Shown here in pieces: positions 42,567-51,937 of a stretch of 64,000 nucleotides of DNA. Made by a program: the position numbers and the translations under genes. The first letter of the stretch is position 1. The number at the start of each line of letters is the position of its first letter. This DNA is from Bacillota bacterium (GTDB lineage Bacteria > Bacillota > Clostridia > Acetivibrionales > DTU013), in contig JAEXNT010000058.1 of assembly GCA_023439545.1 (NCBI GenBank), positions 1 through 64,000 on the forward strand, read 5' to 3'. The notes beneath the pieces were generated by a model. It saw nothing but the letters and a program-made list of their open reading frames with translations. It ran no database searches and was not told the origin of the DNA.

Positions 42567-43796
42567 ATGAGGAAGCTAGTATCGCTGATTTCTGTAATCG
42601 TATTGGTGATCGGCATGCTTGCCGGATGTGGCGCCGGTACTGCAGGCCAGGGCGCAGACAACAATGGCGGCGTCTCAAGCAATTCGACGGTAAGTAATGG
42701 AACGGCAAATCCCGAGCAGTCCACCCAAGCTGTTAGCGAAGATGGTAGTCTTGAATCCTACTATGCCAAGATTCAACCTCTCAATACTCCGACCAAGCTG
42801 AGAATAGGCTTGACCCAGGGCGTTTTACATGGCCTGCCCTCAGTGATTCCGGAAATGCTGGGCGTTTACAAGAAACTTGGTCTTAATGTGGAAATTTTGT
42901 ATTTCAGCAATGGACCTCTTATGGTTGAGGCACTGGCTTCCGACGGATGGGATTGCGGAAGTTATGGCATCGGTGGTACGTTGGGTGGACCTATTTCCCA
43001 AAATGCCCTGATTGTAGGACTTGCGGTAGAAGAACAAGCCGGACAGGCGATTTTTGTGAGAAGGGATTCTGATATAGCAAAAGCGGGAGAGCTTCCCAAT
43101 TCCCCTGGAGTATATGGCAATACTGACACCTGGAAGGGCAAGGAGATATACATTCCTACCGGCACAACGCTGCAATATGTGCTTGGTAAGGGTTTGAAGC
43201 TGATGGGCCTTACGGATAAGGATGTTAAACTGACTAACATGGATGCCGGAAATGTCAATACGGCGGCTCACGCCAACCAAGGCGATATATGGGCGCTTTG
43301 GAACAATTATGCCTATGCTGATGATGTAAATACAAAATACTTGAAAGCTATGGATGGCAATACGGTAGGAGCTACGCTGGTAGCATCCCTGACTGCAAAT
43401 CCGAAATCCTTTAATGATCCTGTAAAGCGGGATGCAATAAAGAAATGGGAAGAGATATATTTCACAACTGTAGATTGGCTTAAGAGTGATCCGAAGAACG
43501 TAGATAAGTTTGTCGACTATTATAAGCAATGGGATGATGAGCAGGGCGTCAAGGCAGAAGTCAGCGACCTTAAAAAGATGGTTGACAATACTCCGTTCTA
43601 TACTCTGGAAGATAATTACAAGATGTTTACCGAAAAATTCTCCGACGGTTCGATGCTGGCTGCTGAAGATAAATGCCGCGATCCTCTCGATTTCTTTATC
43701 GAAGCCGGTAACTATAAACCGGAAGATAAACAGAAATTCCTTGACAATAAGTTCAAAGCCGACTTATTGGAAGAACTCTATAATTCTGCAAAATAA
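42567..43796 (+). CDS. ABC transporter substrate-binding lipoprotein (SsuA/TauA/NMT1-like)
   Basis: 409 residues. Lipoprotein signal with lipobox MLAGCG, Cys21. A Ser/Asn/Gly linker precedes the binding domain. KLRIGLTQGVLHGLPSVIPE, EALASDGWDCGSYGIGG and YIPTGTTLQYVLGKGL match the family that binds sulfonates, nitrate, taurine and thiamine precursors. The family often takes anionic sulfur or nitrogen compounds, which suits a sulfate ester. It heads the operon, behind AAGGAG. Confidence 0.88.
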   Translation: MRKLVSLISVIVLVIGMLAGCGAGTAGQGADNNGGVSSNSTVSNGTANPEQSTQAVSEDGSLESYYAKIQPLNTPTKLRIGLTQGVLHGLPSVIPEMLGVYKKLGLNVEILYFSNGPLMVEALASDGWDCGSYGIGGTLGGPISQNALIVGLAVEEQAGQAIFVRRDSDIAKAGELPNSPGVYGNTDTWKGKEIYIPTGTTLQYVLGKGLKLMGLTDKDVKLTNMDAGNVNTAAHANQGDIWALWNNYAYADDVNTKYLKAMDGNTVGATLVASLTANPKSFNDPVKRDAIKKWEEIYFTTVDWLKSDPKNVDKFVDYYKQWDDEQGVKAEVSDLKKMVDNTPFYTLEDNYKMFTEKFSDGSMLAAEDKCRDPLDFFIEAGNYKPEDKQKFLDNKFKADLLEELYNSAK

Positions 43797-43827
43797 AAAT
43801 GTTACGAGCTGAAAGGTAAGACCTCTG

Positions 43828-43852
43828 CCGGCGATTTTAAAAAAACCGCCGG
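43828..43852 (+). other. Hairpin after the binding-protein gene
   Basis: CCGGCG pairs with CGCCGG around a 13-base A/T loop, without a T run. Such hairpins often follow binding-protein genes and keep that part of the mRNA more abundant than the permease part. Confidence 0.6.
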
Positions 43853-43935
43853 TGGGGAACCTTTTAAAAAGACTGGATTTATAACTGTGTTTTATTTTAA
43901 GCATGAAAGATTAATTTGAATTGAGGTGTCCATTT

Positions 43936-44748
43936 TTGTCGGATAAGATAAACAGAGTTAAAGCAAGGAGAGCCGGGAATAGTGAGATGAAATATATATA
44001 TCTTCCCGTAATAAGCGTTTTAGCATTCCTTTTTGTATGGCAAATGCTTGTCTATTTCGGGATTATTACAAGTTCTAAACTCCCGCTTCCATCGGATGTC
44101 ATAAGACTGTTTTTTGAAAAGTTTACTAACGTCTCTCCTGACGGAGCCACCATACAGATGAACATTATCGTGAGTCTAAAGGTTGCTTTGGCAGGGCTAG
44201 TAGTGGCTATATTTATCGGTGTGCCGCTTGGATTGCTGATGGGCTGGTACACCACGGTGGATAGATTTGTACGCCCGATTTTTGAGATTATCCGTCCTAT
44301 CCCGCCAATCGCATGGATACCGCTCACTATAATATGGGTCGGAGTAGGCCTTGGCGCCAAAGCTATGATAATTTTCTTTGCGGCATTCGTACCTTGTGTA
44401 ATAAATTCGTACACTGGCATAAGACAAACAAATACAACGCATATCAATGTGGCGAAAACTTTCGGTGCAACCAGCTTTCAGGCATTTTACAAAGTAGGCG
44501 TACCATCTGCCTTGCCGATGGTATTCGCCGGTATAAGGATAGCTCTGGGAAGTTCCTGGGCGACTCTGGTTGCGGCGGAGCTTCTGGCGGCGAACGCAGG
44601 TCTTGGATATATGATAGCTCTTGGCAGGCAGTTCGGACGGGTGGATGTAGTGGTTCTTGGAATGATTACCATCGGTATTCTGGGTTTCCTGTTCACATAT
44701 ATATTCTCCAAGATTGAAAACGTGGCTGTAAAATGGAGGGCTGTATAA
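43936..44748 (+). CDS. ABC transporter permease (first)
   Basis: About 270 residues with six membrane segments of the SsuC/TauC type. The ATPase-docking EAA loop reads NVAKTFGATSFQAFYKVGVP. The start is probably TTG 43936 with GAGGTG eight bases before; an ATG at 43987 (MKYIYLP) is the alternative. It joins the second permease by a one-base stop/start overlap (TAATG). Confidence 0.88.
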   Translation: MSDKINRVKARRAGNSEMKYIYLPVISVLAFLFVWQMLVYFGIITSSKLPLPSDVIRLFFEKFTNVSPDGATIQMNIIVSLKVALAGLVVAIFIGVPLGLLMGWYTTVDRFVRPIFEIIRPIPPIAWIPLTIIWVGVGLGAKAMIIFFAAFVPCVINSYTGIRQTNTTHINVAKTFGATSFQAFYKVGVPSALPMVFAGIRIALGSSWATLVAAELLAANAGLGYMIALGRQFGRVDVVVLGMITIGILGFLFTYIFSKIENVAVKWRAV

Positions 44749-45560
44749 TGTTCAACAGAAATGAAACCAAGCCTAAAAGTCTTTTGATCACAATTCTGCA
44801 TATACTGATACCGTTAATTTCACTCGGTGCACTGCTATGTGTCTGGCTTTTAGCCGCACGTGCAACTTCAGGGATCATCGTTCCTTATCCCTATGACGTT
44901 TTTAAAAGGCTTACGCAGCTTTTTGTCAAGCCAATCAGTAACGTATCGGTTTTCGGGCATATATTCGTGAGCCTGCGCAGGGTATTTATAGCCTTGTTTC
45001 TTGCAATGCTCCTGGGAATACCTTTCGGCGTACTGATCGGCTGGAACAGAACTTTATATGCCTTGTTCGGTACAATTTTCGAAATGCTGCGCCCGATTCC
45101 TGCAATCGCCTGGATGCCTGTACTGGTCATGTGGATGGGCATTGGTGAGACTTCAAAGGTAGTTATGGTATTTATAGGCTGTTTTATGCCGATAGTAATA
45201 AACTCCTACACCGGAATCAGATTGGTTACGCCGCTTTACCTCGATGTCGGAAAGTTGTTCAACGCCTCGTCCAATAAGAAGCTGTTATTACAGATTGCCG
45301 TTCCGTCTGCGCTGCCGGCGATATTCGCAGGAATTCGCAATGCGACGAGCCTGGGTTGGATGGTTGTACTGGCGGCTGAAATGATGGGGGCAAAAAGCGG
45401 ATTGGGCTTCCTGATTATAAGAGGTATGGAATCGTTCGACGTTCCGCTGATTATGACCGGAATGTTGTTGATAGGCGTCGTTGGCGCACTTCTGGCAATA
45501 CTGACTAACTATATTGAGAGGTGGGTATGTCCGTGGAATCAGGCTCTGAAATCAGACTGA
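44748..45560 (+). CDS. ABC transporter permease (second)
   Basis: 270 residues, six membrane segments, same family as the first permease. EAA loop DVGKLFNASSNKKLLLQIAVP, less canonical than that of its partner. The start is ATG 44748 with GGAGGG upstream. Two different permeases in one operon imply a heterodimeric channel. Overlaps the first ATPase gene by 34 bases. Confidence 0.9.
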   Translation: MFNRNETKPKSLLITILHILIPLISLGALLCVWLLAARATSGIIVPYPYDVFKRLTQLFVKPISNVSVFGHIFVSLRRVFIALFLAMLLGIPFGVLIGWNRTLYALFGTIFEMLRPIPAIAWMPVLVMWMGIGETSKVVMVFIGCFMPIVINSYTGIRLVTPLYLDVGKLFNASSNKKLLLQIAVPSALPAIFAGIRNATSLGWMVVLAAEMMGAKSGLGFLIIRGMESFDVPLIMTGMLLIGVVGALLAILTNYIERWVCPWNQALKSD

Positions 45561-46300
45561 AACTGGAAAATGTTTCAAAGACGTTTTATGACAAGAACAA
45601 GGAAGAGCATAAAATTGTTGACAATGTATCATTCGAAGTAAAAGACAATGAGTTTTTAGTTTTGCTTGGTCCAGGACATTGTGGAAAATCGGTGTTGCTT
45701 AATCTGATATCGGGACTGATACCACGTGACACAGGAAGCATAAGGCTTGACGGAGTTGAGGTTGCACAGCCCAATCCCAAGATGGGTATGGTATTTCAGA
45801 AGCTCGGACTGATGCCTTGGAAGACCGTAATTGAAAATGTTGAATTTGGACCGAAGATGAAAAATATTAATGAGAAAGAGCGGCGCGAAAAAGCGATGCA
45901 CTATATTGATCTTGTTGGCCTGAAAGGCTTTGAAAACAGCTACCCGTATCAGCTGTCAGGCGGCATGAAGCAGCGTGTAGGCATTGCAAGGGCATATACG
46001 AACGATCCTGAAATACTCTTAATGGACGAGCCTTTCGGTCAGCTTGATGCACAAACGAGATACAATATGCAGGATGAAGTACTTTCACTTTATCAAAAGG
46101 AAAAAAGGACAATATTGTTTGTAACCAATAACATTGAAGAAGCGGTTTATTTAGGCGATAGGATAATACTCTTTACCGAATGCCCATGCAGAGTAAAGGA
46201 AATTTACAATATCAATATGAAACGCCCAAGAGATGCGATGAGTCAGGTATTTTTGAGTTTAAGAAAGACGATATCCGCAAATACCGATCTGGCAATGTAA
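45527..46300 (+). CDS. ABC transporter ATPase A (intact signature, altered Walker A and H-loop)
   Basis: 257 residues, SsuB/TauB-like. Walker A is GPGHCGKS (residues 48-55) in place of GPSGCGKS. The Q-loop MVFQKLGLMPW is normal. The signature LSGGMKQR (143-150) is intact and Walker B ILLMDEP has its Glu. The switch His is Asn201 (FVTNNIEEAV for VTHDIEEAV). The start is ATG 45527 with GAGAGG upstream. Together with ATPase B it probably forms a heterodimer whose site built on this subunit's Walker A is weak. Confidence 0.9.
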   Translation: MSVESGSEIRLKLENVSKTFYDKNKEEHKIVDNVSFEVKDNEFLVLLGPGHCGKSVLLNLISGLIPRDTGSIRLDGVEVAQPNPKMGMVFQKLGLMPWKTVIENVEFGPKMKNINEKERREKAMHYIDLVGLKGFENSYPYQLSGGMKQRVGIARAYTNDPEILLMDEPFGQLDAQTRYNMQDEVLSLYQKEKRTILFVTNNIEEAVYLGDRIILFTECPCRVKEIYNINMKRPRDAMSQVFLSLRKTISANTDLAM

Positions 46301-46332
46301 AAAATGAAAAATGGTGGAAAGGGAATTGCCGA

Positions 46333-47076
46333 ATGAGTAACGATAGTAAAATTGTTGTAAAAAGTTTGACAAAAAAGTTTGGCGATCTTCTGGTATTGGA
46401 TAACATAAGCTTTAATATAAAAAGCGGCGAATTCGTATGTGTCGTAGGTCCTACAGGCTGCGGAAAGACTACGTTTCTCAATCTGCTAACCAGGCTTTAT
46501 CAACCGACCGAAGGCGATCTGTTTATAGACGGCCAGCCTGCGGATCCCAGGAAACACAATATTTCCTTTGCTTTTCAGGAACCATCTGCAATGCCGTGGC
46601 TGACTGTTCAACAAAACCTGGAATTCGGCTTAAAGATCAAAAATCTTGATAAAAAAGTTATTAAGGAAAGGGTAGACAGAATAATAAATCTACTCGGACT
46701 GGAAAAATTCCGTAATAATTATCCGCATCAATTATCGGTCAGCAGCGAGCAAAGGGTAATAATTGGTAGAGCCTTCAGCACGTATCCGGATTTGCTTCTT
46801 ATGGATGAACCATACGGCCAGATGGATATCAAGATGAGGTTCTATCTTGAGGATGAAGTTCTGAAATTGTGGAAGGAATTTGGAAGTACGGTATTATTTA
46901 TTACACACAATATCGAGGAGGCTGTATATCTGGCCGAAAGAATTCTTATCCTCTCAAATAAACCGACGACCATCAAGGAAGATATAAAAGTCGACTTGCC
47001 CAGACCGCGTGATGTAACGGATCCTGAATTCATCAAACTGAGAAAACATGTCACCGATATGATCAAATGGTGGTAA
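46333..47076 (+). CDS. ABC transporter ATPase B (intact Walker A and H-loop, degenerate signature)
   Basis: 247 residues. Walker A GPTGCGKT (39-46), Q-loop FAFQEPSAMPW, Walker B LLLMDEP with Glu, and switch His192 (ITHNIEEAV) are all normal. The ABC signature is LSVSSEQR (134-141) where LSGGMKQR or similar is expected, so both signature glycines are lost. It starts at ATG 46333, 32 bases after ATPase A. The pattern is the mirror image of its partner. Confidence 0.9.
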   Translation: MSNDSKIVVKSLTKKFGDLLVLDNISFNIKSGEFVCVVGPTGCGKTTFLNLLTRLYQPTEGDLFIDGQPADPRKHNISFAFQEPSAMPWLTVQQNLEFGLKIKNLDKKVIKERVDRIINLLGLEKFRNNYPHQLSVSSEQRVIIGRAFSTYPDLLLMDEPYGQMDIKMRFYLEDEVLKLWKEFGSTVLFITHNIEEAVYLAERILILSNKPTTIKEDIKVDLPRPRDVTDPEFIKLRKHVTDMIKWW

Positions 47077-47124
47077 AAGACAATTCGCTAAAAATACAAT
47101 AGAAATCTGTTAGGAGTGAAAATA

Positions 47125-48648
47125 ATGAAAGCAATAATGGTGATGTTTGACTCTTTAAATAGACATATGCTTGAGCCTTATGGATGCGACTGGGTTAAAA
47201 CGCCTAATTTCAACAGGCTGGCAAAAAAAACGGTGACTTTTGACAACAGTTATGTCGGGAGCATGCCATGCATACCGGCAAGAAAGGAACTTCACACCGG
47301 CAGGCTCAATTTTCTCCATCGCAGCTGGGGACCCATGGAGCCGTGGGATGATTCGATGCCTGAGATACTCAAACAGAACGGGGTATATACGCATCTGATA
47401 ACCGACCATTATCATTATTTTGAAGACGGGGGAGCCACATATCATACGAGATACTCCTCATGGGACAGCTACAGGGGCCAGGAGGGCGATCCATGGAAGG
47501 CGGAAGTAAAGGATCCGCCGGAACCTGAAAACAGGATAGGCCGAAGAAATTTCCTGTGGAGATATGACGAGATAAACCGCAAATATATAAAAAAGCTCGA
47601 GGATTTCCCGCAAGTGAAGTGCTTTGACGCGGCGCTCGATTTCATTGAAACAAATAAGGAAGAAGACAACTGGTTTCTCCAATTGGAGACGTTTGACCCG
47701 CATGAACCTTTCTTTGCGCCTGAGGAATTCAAAAAACTATATCCTCACGATTATGACGGACCATTTTTTGATTGGCCGGATTATAAGCCTGTGAGTGAGA
47801 CTCCTGAACAGGTTAAGCATTTGAAATATCAATATGCGGCTCTGGTAAGCATGTGCGACAGTCAGCTCGGAAGGATCCTTGACATAATGGATGAGAAGGA
47901 TATGTGGAAGGATACGATGCTTATCGTAAATACCGACCATGGTTATATCCTGGGAGAGCATGATTACTGGTCAAAAAATATTATGCCGTTTTATAACGAA
48001 ATTGCAAATACTCCTTTGTTTATATGGGATCCGCGCTGTAAAAAGGCCGAAGAGCGCAGAAAGAGCCTTGTGACGACTATAGATGTCGCGCCTACGATGC
48101 TTGAATATTTCGGGGTTCCGATTCCCAAGGATATGCAGGGTTCCGTGTTGAAGGACACGATTGCAAACGACAGCAAGGTGCATGACACCATATTGTTTGG
48201 AATTCATGGCGGGCATACAAACGTAACGGATGGAAAATATGTATACATGAGAGCGCCTGCCACACCGGAAAATACTCCTCTGTTCAATTATACAATCATG
48301 GCTACCAGAATGGAAAAACGGTATCCGCTCGAAGACCTTCAAAATGTAGCTGTGGACATAGCTCCGCCGTTTGAACATACAAAGGGCTGCAAATCCATGA
48401 AAATACCATGCCCTGGCAGACCTGAACTTCAAAAGGGAATTGTGCTGGATCTGTTTAAGTTCGGAAATCTTTTGTTCGACGTAGAAAAAGATCCTAAACA
48501 GCTGAATCCAATTAAAGACAGTGCTGTAGAGAAAAAAATGATAAGATACATGATTCAATTGATGAAAGAGAATGATGCGCCTGCCGAACAATACGAACGC
48601 ATCGGTCTGAAGAATATGCTTGACGATGACGAGACGTCAAAGAAATAA
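47125..48648 (+). CDS. Cytoplasmic Cys-type sulfatase
   Basis: 507 residues of the alkaline-phosphatase/sulfatase superfamily. The nucleophile motif is MPCIPARKELHTGR: Cys49 in C-x-P-x-R-x4-TG must become formylglycine. Metal ligands include the Asp in MFDSLN and the pair in NTDHGYILGEH. There is no signal peptide, so the sulfate ester is cut inside the cell after import by the upstream ABC transporter. The activating radical-SAM enzyme is the last gene of the same operon. The start is ATG 47125 with TAGGAGTG upstream. The natural substrate is unknown; context suggests a small sulfated polyol or sugar. Confidence 0.92.
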   Translation: MKAIMVMFDSLNRHMLEPYGCDWVKTPNFNRLAKKTVTFDNSYVGSMPCIPARKELHTGRLNFLHRSWGPMEPWDDSMPEILKQNGVYTHLITDHYHYFEDGGATYHTRYSSWDSYRGQEGDPWKAEVKDPPEPENRIGRRNFLWRYDEINRKYIKKLEDFPQVKCFDAALDFIETNKEEDNWFLQLETFDPHEPFFAPEEFKKLYPHDYDGPFFDWPDYKPVSETPEQVKHLKYQYAALVSMCDSQLGRILDIMDEKDMWKDTMLIVNTDHGYILGEHDYWSKNIMPFYNEIANTPLFIWDPRCKKAEERRKSLVTTIDVAPTMLEYFGVPIPKDMQGSVLKDTIANDSKVHDTILFGIHGGHTNVTDGKYVYMRAPATPENTPLFNYTIMATRMEKRYPLEDLQNVAVDIAPPFEHTKGCKSMKIPCPGRPELQKGIVLDLFKFGNLLFDVEKDPKQLNPIKDSAVEKKMIRYMIQLMKENDAPAEQYERIGLKNMLDDDETSKK

Positions 48649-48689
48649 TCTTTAACGCATACCTATTTTATATGAAAGGAAGAATCAAT

Positions 48690-49766
48690 ATGTCAAATCT
48701 ACCAAAAACAATGAAAGCAGTGGTTGCATATGCACCTGGCGATTACCGGCTTGAAGAAATACCGGTACCGGTTCCAAAAGAGGGTGAAATGCTGATAAAA
48801 ATTGAAGCTTGCGGTATTTGCGCAGGCGATGTAAAAGCCATGCACGGCGCGCCCCGGTTCTGGGGTGGGGAGGATTTCCCGCCTTATATAATTGCTCCGT
48901 TCACACCGGGCCATGAATTTGTCGGACATGTTGCGGCTATGGGCGCCAATGTGCGCGGCGATTTTAAAGTAGGCGACAGAGTAGTTTCGGAGCAGATTGT
49001 GCCATGTATGGAATGCAAGTTCTGCAAGACCGGAAGATACTGGATGTGCCAGCCGCATGACGTATACGGCTTCAAAGACCGTGTGAACGGCGGAATGGCT
49101 GAATACATGATTTTACCAAAAAATTCGATTAACTTTAAAGTCAATGAAAGCATACCTGTAGAAAAAGCCGTGTTGATAGAGCCGTACTCATGTTCAATGC
49201 ACTGCGTTGACAGGGCGCAAGTCGGCAACCAGGACGTCGTTGTTCTTGCCGGTGTCGGAACGCTTGGCCTTGGAATGGTCGGAGCAATACGTCAAAGAAA
49301 TCCTAAAAAGTTCGTAGTTATCGACTACAATGACAAGCGGCTGGCTCTGGCGTTGAAATTCGGCGCTGATATCGCTTTAAACCCGTCGAAGGATGATGTG
49401 ATGAAGACAGTGTTGGATCTGACCGACGGATACGGCTGTGATATCTACATCGAGGCATCAGGTCATCCTTTAGCGGTAAAGCAGGGTCTGGACATGCTGA
49501 GAAAGCTCGGACGTTTTGTAGAATTCAGCGTATTCGGTTCGCCGGCCGTGATAGATTGGAGTGTAATAAGCGATTCAAAAGAACTTGACGTACTGGGTGT
49601 TCACCTGAGCCCGTGGTGCTATGAACCTGTAATCGAATGGATAGGCAATGGTACGTTGCCGACAGATGGCGTGGTTACTCATTCCTTTAGCCTTGATAAA
49701 TGGGACGAGGGCTTTAAAATGGCTGAAAACGGGCAGGAAGCTTTGAAAGTAATATTGAAACCATAG
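48690..49766 (+). CDS. Zinc-dependent medium-chain dehydrogenase (erythritol/L-threitol dehydrogenase-like)
   Basis: 358 residues. Catalytic zinc region ACGICAGDVKAMHGAP and GHEFVGHV; structural zinc cysteines in PCMECKFCKTGRYWMC; nucleotide fold LAGVGTLGLGMVGA with IDYND, an acidic residue favouring NAD. CGICAGD, FWGGEDFPP and PHDVYGF recall a group of polyol dehydrogenases annotated as erythritol/L-threitol dehydrogenase; this is from memory of the family. It would oxidise the polyol freed by the sulfatase to a ketose. The start is ATG 48690 with AAGGAAG upstream. Confidence 0.85.
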   Translation: MSNLPKTMKAVVAYAPGDYRLEEIPVPVPKEGEMLIKIEACGICAGDVKAMHGAPRFWGGEDFPPYIIAPFTPGHEFVGHVAAMGANVRGDFKVGDRVVSEQIVPCMECKFCKTGRYWMCQPHDVYGFKDRVNGGMAEYMILPKNSINFKVNESIPVEKAVLIEPYSCSMHCVDRAQVGNQDVVVLAGVGTLGLGMVGAIRQRNPKKFVVIDYNDKRLALALKFGADIALNPSKDDVMKTVLDLTDGYGCDIYIEASGHPLAVKQGLDMLRKLGRFVEFSVFGSPAVIDWSVISDSKELDVLGVHLSPWCYEPVIEWIGNGTLPTDGVVTHSFSLDKWDEGFKMAENGQEALKVILKP

Positions 49767-49778
49767 AGGTGTTTGAAA

Positions 49779-50258
49779 ATGCGTATTGCCATAGGATGTG
49801 ACGAAGCGGGGTTCGATCTGAAACAGACCATCATGCAAATGTTAAAAGACAAAGGTCATCAGCTTGACGACTGCGGCTGCTATGATAAAAATCCCGTATT
49901 GTATCCAGATATCGGAGTAAAAGTAGCGGAAACTATAGCTGAAGGAAAAAACGAAAGAGGAATACTTATCTGCGGTACAGGTATCGGAATGGCCATAACT
50001 GCAAATAAGGCGCCCGGAGTCAGGGCGGCGGTATGTCACGATCCGTATTCATGCGAAAGGTCGAGAAAATCCAATGATGCACAGATTATGTGCATGGGCG
50101 CCCGGGTTATCGGAGTAGAGCTTGCTAAAAATCTTGTTGATTTGTGGCTCACATGTAATTTCCAAGGCGGTGGCTCTACATCAAAGGTAGAAAAAATAAA
50201 GGAGTACGAAAATCAGTTTTTAAATACTGTCAGGGGGGATGCAATTTGCAGAGAATAA
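49779..50258 (+). CDS. RpiB/LacAB-family sugar-phosphate isomerase
   Basis: 159 residues. The opening MRIAIGCDEAGFDLK and the active-site Cys in ILICGTGIGMAITANK fit RpiB, LacA/B and the tetrose-phosphate isomerases. The phosphate-site region CHDPYSCERSRKSNDAQ is typical. In tetritol catabolism an RpiB-like enzyme converts erythrulose phosphate to erythrose 4-phosphate; ribose-5-phosphate isomerase is the general alternative. The start is ATG 49779 with GAGGTG; the gene overlaps dhaK-like by 13 bases. Confidence 0.9.
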   Translation: MRIAIGCDEAGFDLKQTIMQMLKDKGHQLDDCGCYDKNPVLYPDIGVKVAETIAEGKNERGILICGTGIGMAITANKAPGVRAAVCHDPYSCERSRKSNDAQIMCMGARVIGVELAKNLVDLWLTCNFQGGGSTSKVEKIKEYENQFLNTVRGDAICRE

Positions 50259-51250
50259 TTAATGATCCGGATATGGTTGTTGAAGATATGCTGAAGGGCT
50301 TTGTAAAGAATCACAAGGATACCGTAGCCTTCACCGGCAACCCTAGAGTACTGAAACATAAGCACTCTCCTCAGAAAGGCAAGGTAGGTATAGTTACAGG
50401 GGGAGGATCCGGACATAAGCCCGCATTTATTGGCTATATAGGAAAGAATATGGTCGACGCGGCAGCAGTCGGCGAGATATTTTCCTCACCTTCCGCCCAG
50501 GCATTCTACGACGCATTTGTCGAAGCGAACGGAGGAGCAGGAGTTGCTTGTCTTTACGGGAACTATGCCGGAGACAACATGAATGTAAAGATAGCTGTGG
50601 AGATGGCCGAGGAAGACGGAATAACGGTAAAGACGGTTGTTGCAAATGATGATGTTGCATCCGCACCGAAAGATCAAAGGGAAAAAAGGCGCGGTGTAGC
50701 AGGTGAAATATTTATGTGGAAGATAGGCGGAGCCAAAGCAGCAACGGGCGCAAACCTTGATGAAGTCATTGCCGCGGCACAAAAGGCTATAAATAACACG
50801 TGCAGCGTCGGAATAGGATTGACCTCATGCACTATACCGGCCGTCGGCCATCCGAATTTCAAAATAGAAGAAGGCAAGATGGAAGTGGGAATCGGTCACC
50901 ATGGTGAACCTGGCATAAAGGTGTGCGATTTAAAAAGCGCTGACGAAATGGCGGCAATGATGGTGGATATCGTATTGCCGGACCTTCCGTTCGGAAAAGG
51001 CGACGAGGTGGCGGTTTTGGTTTCGGGACTCGGGGCAACGCCTGTTATGGAACAATATATAATCTATAACAAAATCGACGAACTACTGGAACAAAAGGGC
51101 GTAAAGGTTTACCGCTCGTACGTGGGTAATTACTTTACATCACTCGAAATGATGGGCGTTACTCTTACTGTAATGAAACTGGATGACGAACTCAGAAAAC
51201 TGCTGGATATGGAATGCGAAAGCATGGGATTGACACAATTTGGGAGGTGA
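50246..51250 (+). CDS. dhaK: Dihydroxyacetone-kinase-type subunit DhaK
   Basis: 334 residues from TTG 50246 behind GGGGGG. GGGSGHKPAFIGYIG and GNYAGDNMNVKIA are conserved DhaK parts, and the covalent substrate His lies in VGIGHHGEPG, about residue 219. DhaK binds a ketose through this His and DhaL supplies the phosphoryl transfer. Substrates in the wider family include dihydroxyacetone and erythrulose. With the dehydrogenase and RpiB-like isomerase, an erythrulose-type kinase is the better fit. No DhaM or other phosphotransferase partner is in the operon. Confidence 0.92.
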   Translation: MQRIINDPDMVVEDMLKGFVKNHKDTVAFTGNPRVLKHKHSPQKGKVGIVTGGGSGHKPAFIGYIGKNMVDAAAVGEIFSSPSAQAFYDAFVEANGGAGVACLYGNYAGDNMNVKIAVEMAEEDGITVKTVVANDDVASAPKDQREKRRGVAGEIFMWKIGGAKAATGANLDEVIAAAQKAINNTCSVGIGLTSCTIPAVGHPNFKIEEGKMEVGIGHHGEPGIKVCDLKSADEMAAMMVDIVLPDLPFGKGDEVAVLVSGLGATPVMEQYIIYNKIDELLEQKGVKVYRSYVGNYFTSLEMMGVTLTVMKLDDELRKLLDMECESMGLTQFGR

Positions 51251-51254
51251 GCAG

Positions 51255-51896
51255 ATGATGGAGTTTAAAAATGCCGATGGAAAAGCAATTGTATTATCAC
51301 TGGTAAAAGCGATACAGGATAACAAGGATTACCTCAGCGAGGTGGACGGATTAATAGGTGACGGCGACCACGGAGTAAACATGAATAAGGGCTTTACCAT
51401 CTGCGGGGAGAAACTCAAGGAAACGGAAGCGGATTTTTCTACCGCGCTCAAGATACTAGGCAGGATCCTTATGGTAGAAATCGGCGGATCAATGGGACCT
51501 CTTTATGGAACGTTCTTTTCAGAGATGTCCAAGGTAACCGCCAATAAGGAAAAAGTCGATCAGGCATTATTCGCAGACATGCTGGACGCGGCGTATGCAG
51601 GGATTAAAAAGATTGGAAACGCTCAGGTCGGAGATAAGACGCTGGTCGATACCATCGATCCTGCAGTAAAGGCTTACAAAGATGCCTGTGAATCAGGAAA
51701 AGACTTTAAATCGTCTTTGGAAGATATGAAAACAGCAGCGATAACGGGTAGGGATTCCACTGTCGGCTTAATTGCCAGGATCGGCCGCGCAAGCCGTCTG
51801 GGAGAACGTTCAAAAGGCGTATTGGATGCCGGAGCTACTTCATGCTGCCTACTGTTATGCACCATGGCAGATGCCGTAGAAGAACTGATCAGGTAA
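51255..51896 (+). CDS. dhaL: Dihydroxyacetone-kinase-type subunit DhaL
   Basis: 213 residues. The nucleotide-binding motif is LIGDGDHGVNMNKGF, with the Asp residues that hold magnesium; GGSMGPLYGTFF and DSTVGLIARIGRASRLGERS complete the family pattern. In PTS-type systems DhaL carries ADP and is recharged by DhaM; since DhaM is absent here, the pair may use ATP directly. The start is ATG 51255 behind GGGAGGTGA, five bases after dhaK. Confidence 0.92.
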   Translation: MMEFKNADGKAIVLSLVKAIQDNKDYLSEVDGLIGDGDHGVNMNKGFTICGEKLKETEADFSTALKILGRILMVEIGGSMGPLYGTFFSEMSKVTANKEKVDQALFADMLDAAYAGIKKIGNAQVGDKTLVDTIDPAVKAYKDACESGKDFKSSLEDMKTAAITGRDSTVGLIARIGRASRLGERSKGVLDAGATSCCLLLCTMADAVEELIR

Positions 51897-51937
51897 AAAC
51901 AGAGAAAGATCCATGAACGCAGCAAAGGAGGATAAAC

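Noticed and set aside
50246..51896. Reading DhaK/DhaL as ordinary glycerol or dihydroxyacetone metabolism
   Set aside because: There is no DhaM, glycerol dehydrogenase or glycerol dehydratase nearby; the RpiB-like isomerase and tetritol-type dehydrogenase fit a ketotetrose better, though this is not proven.
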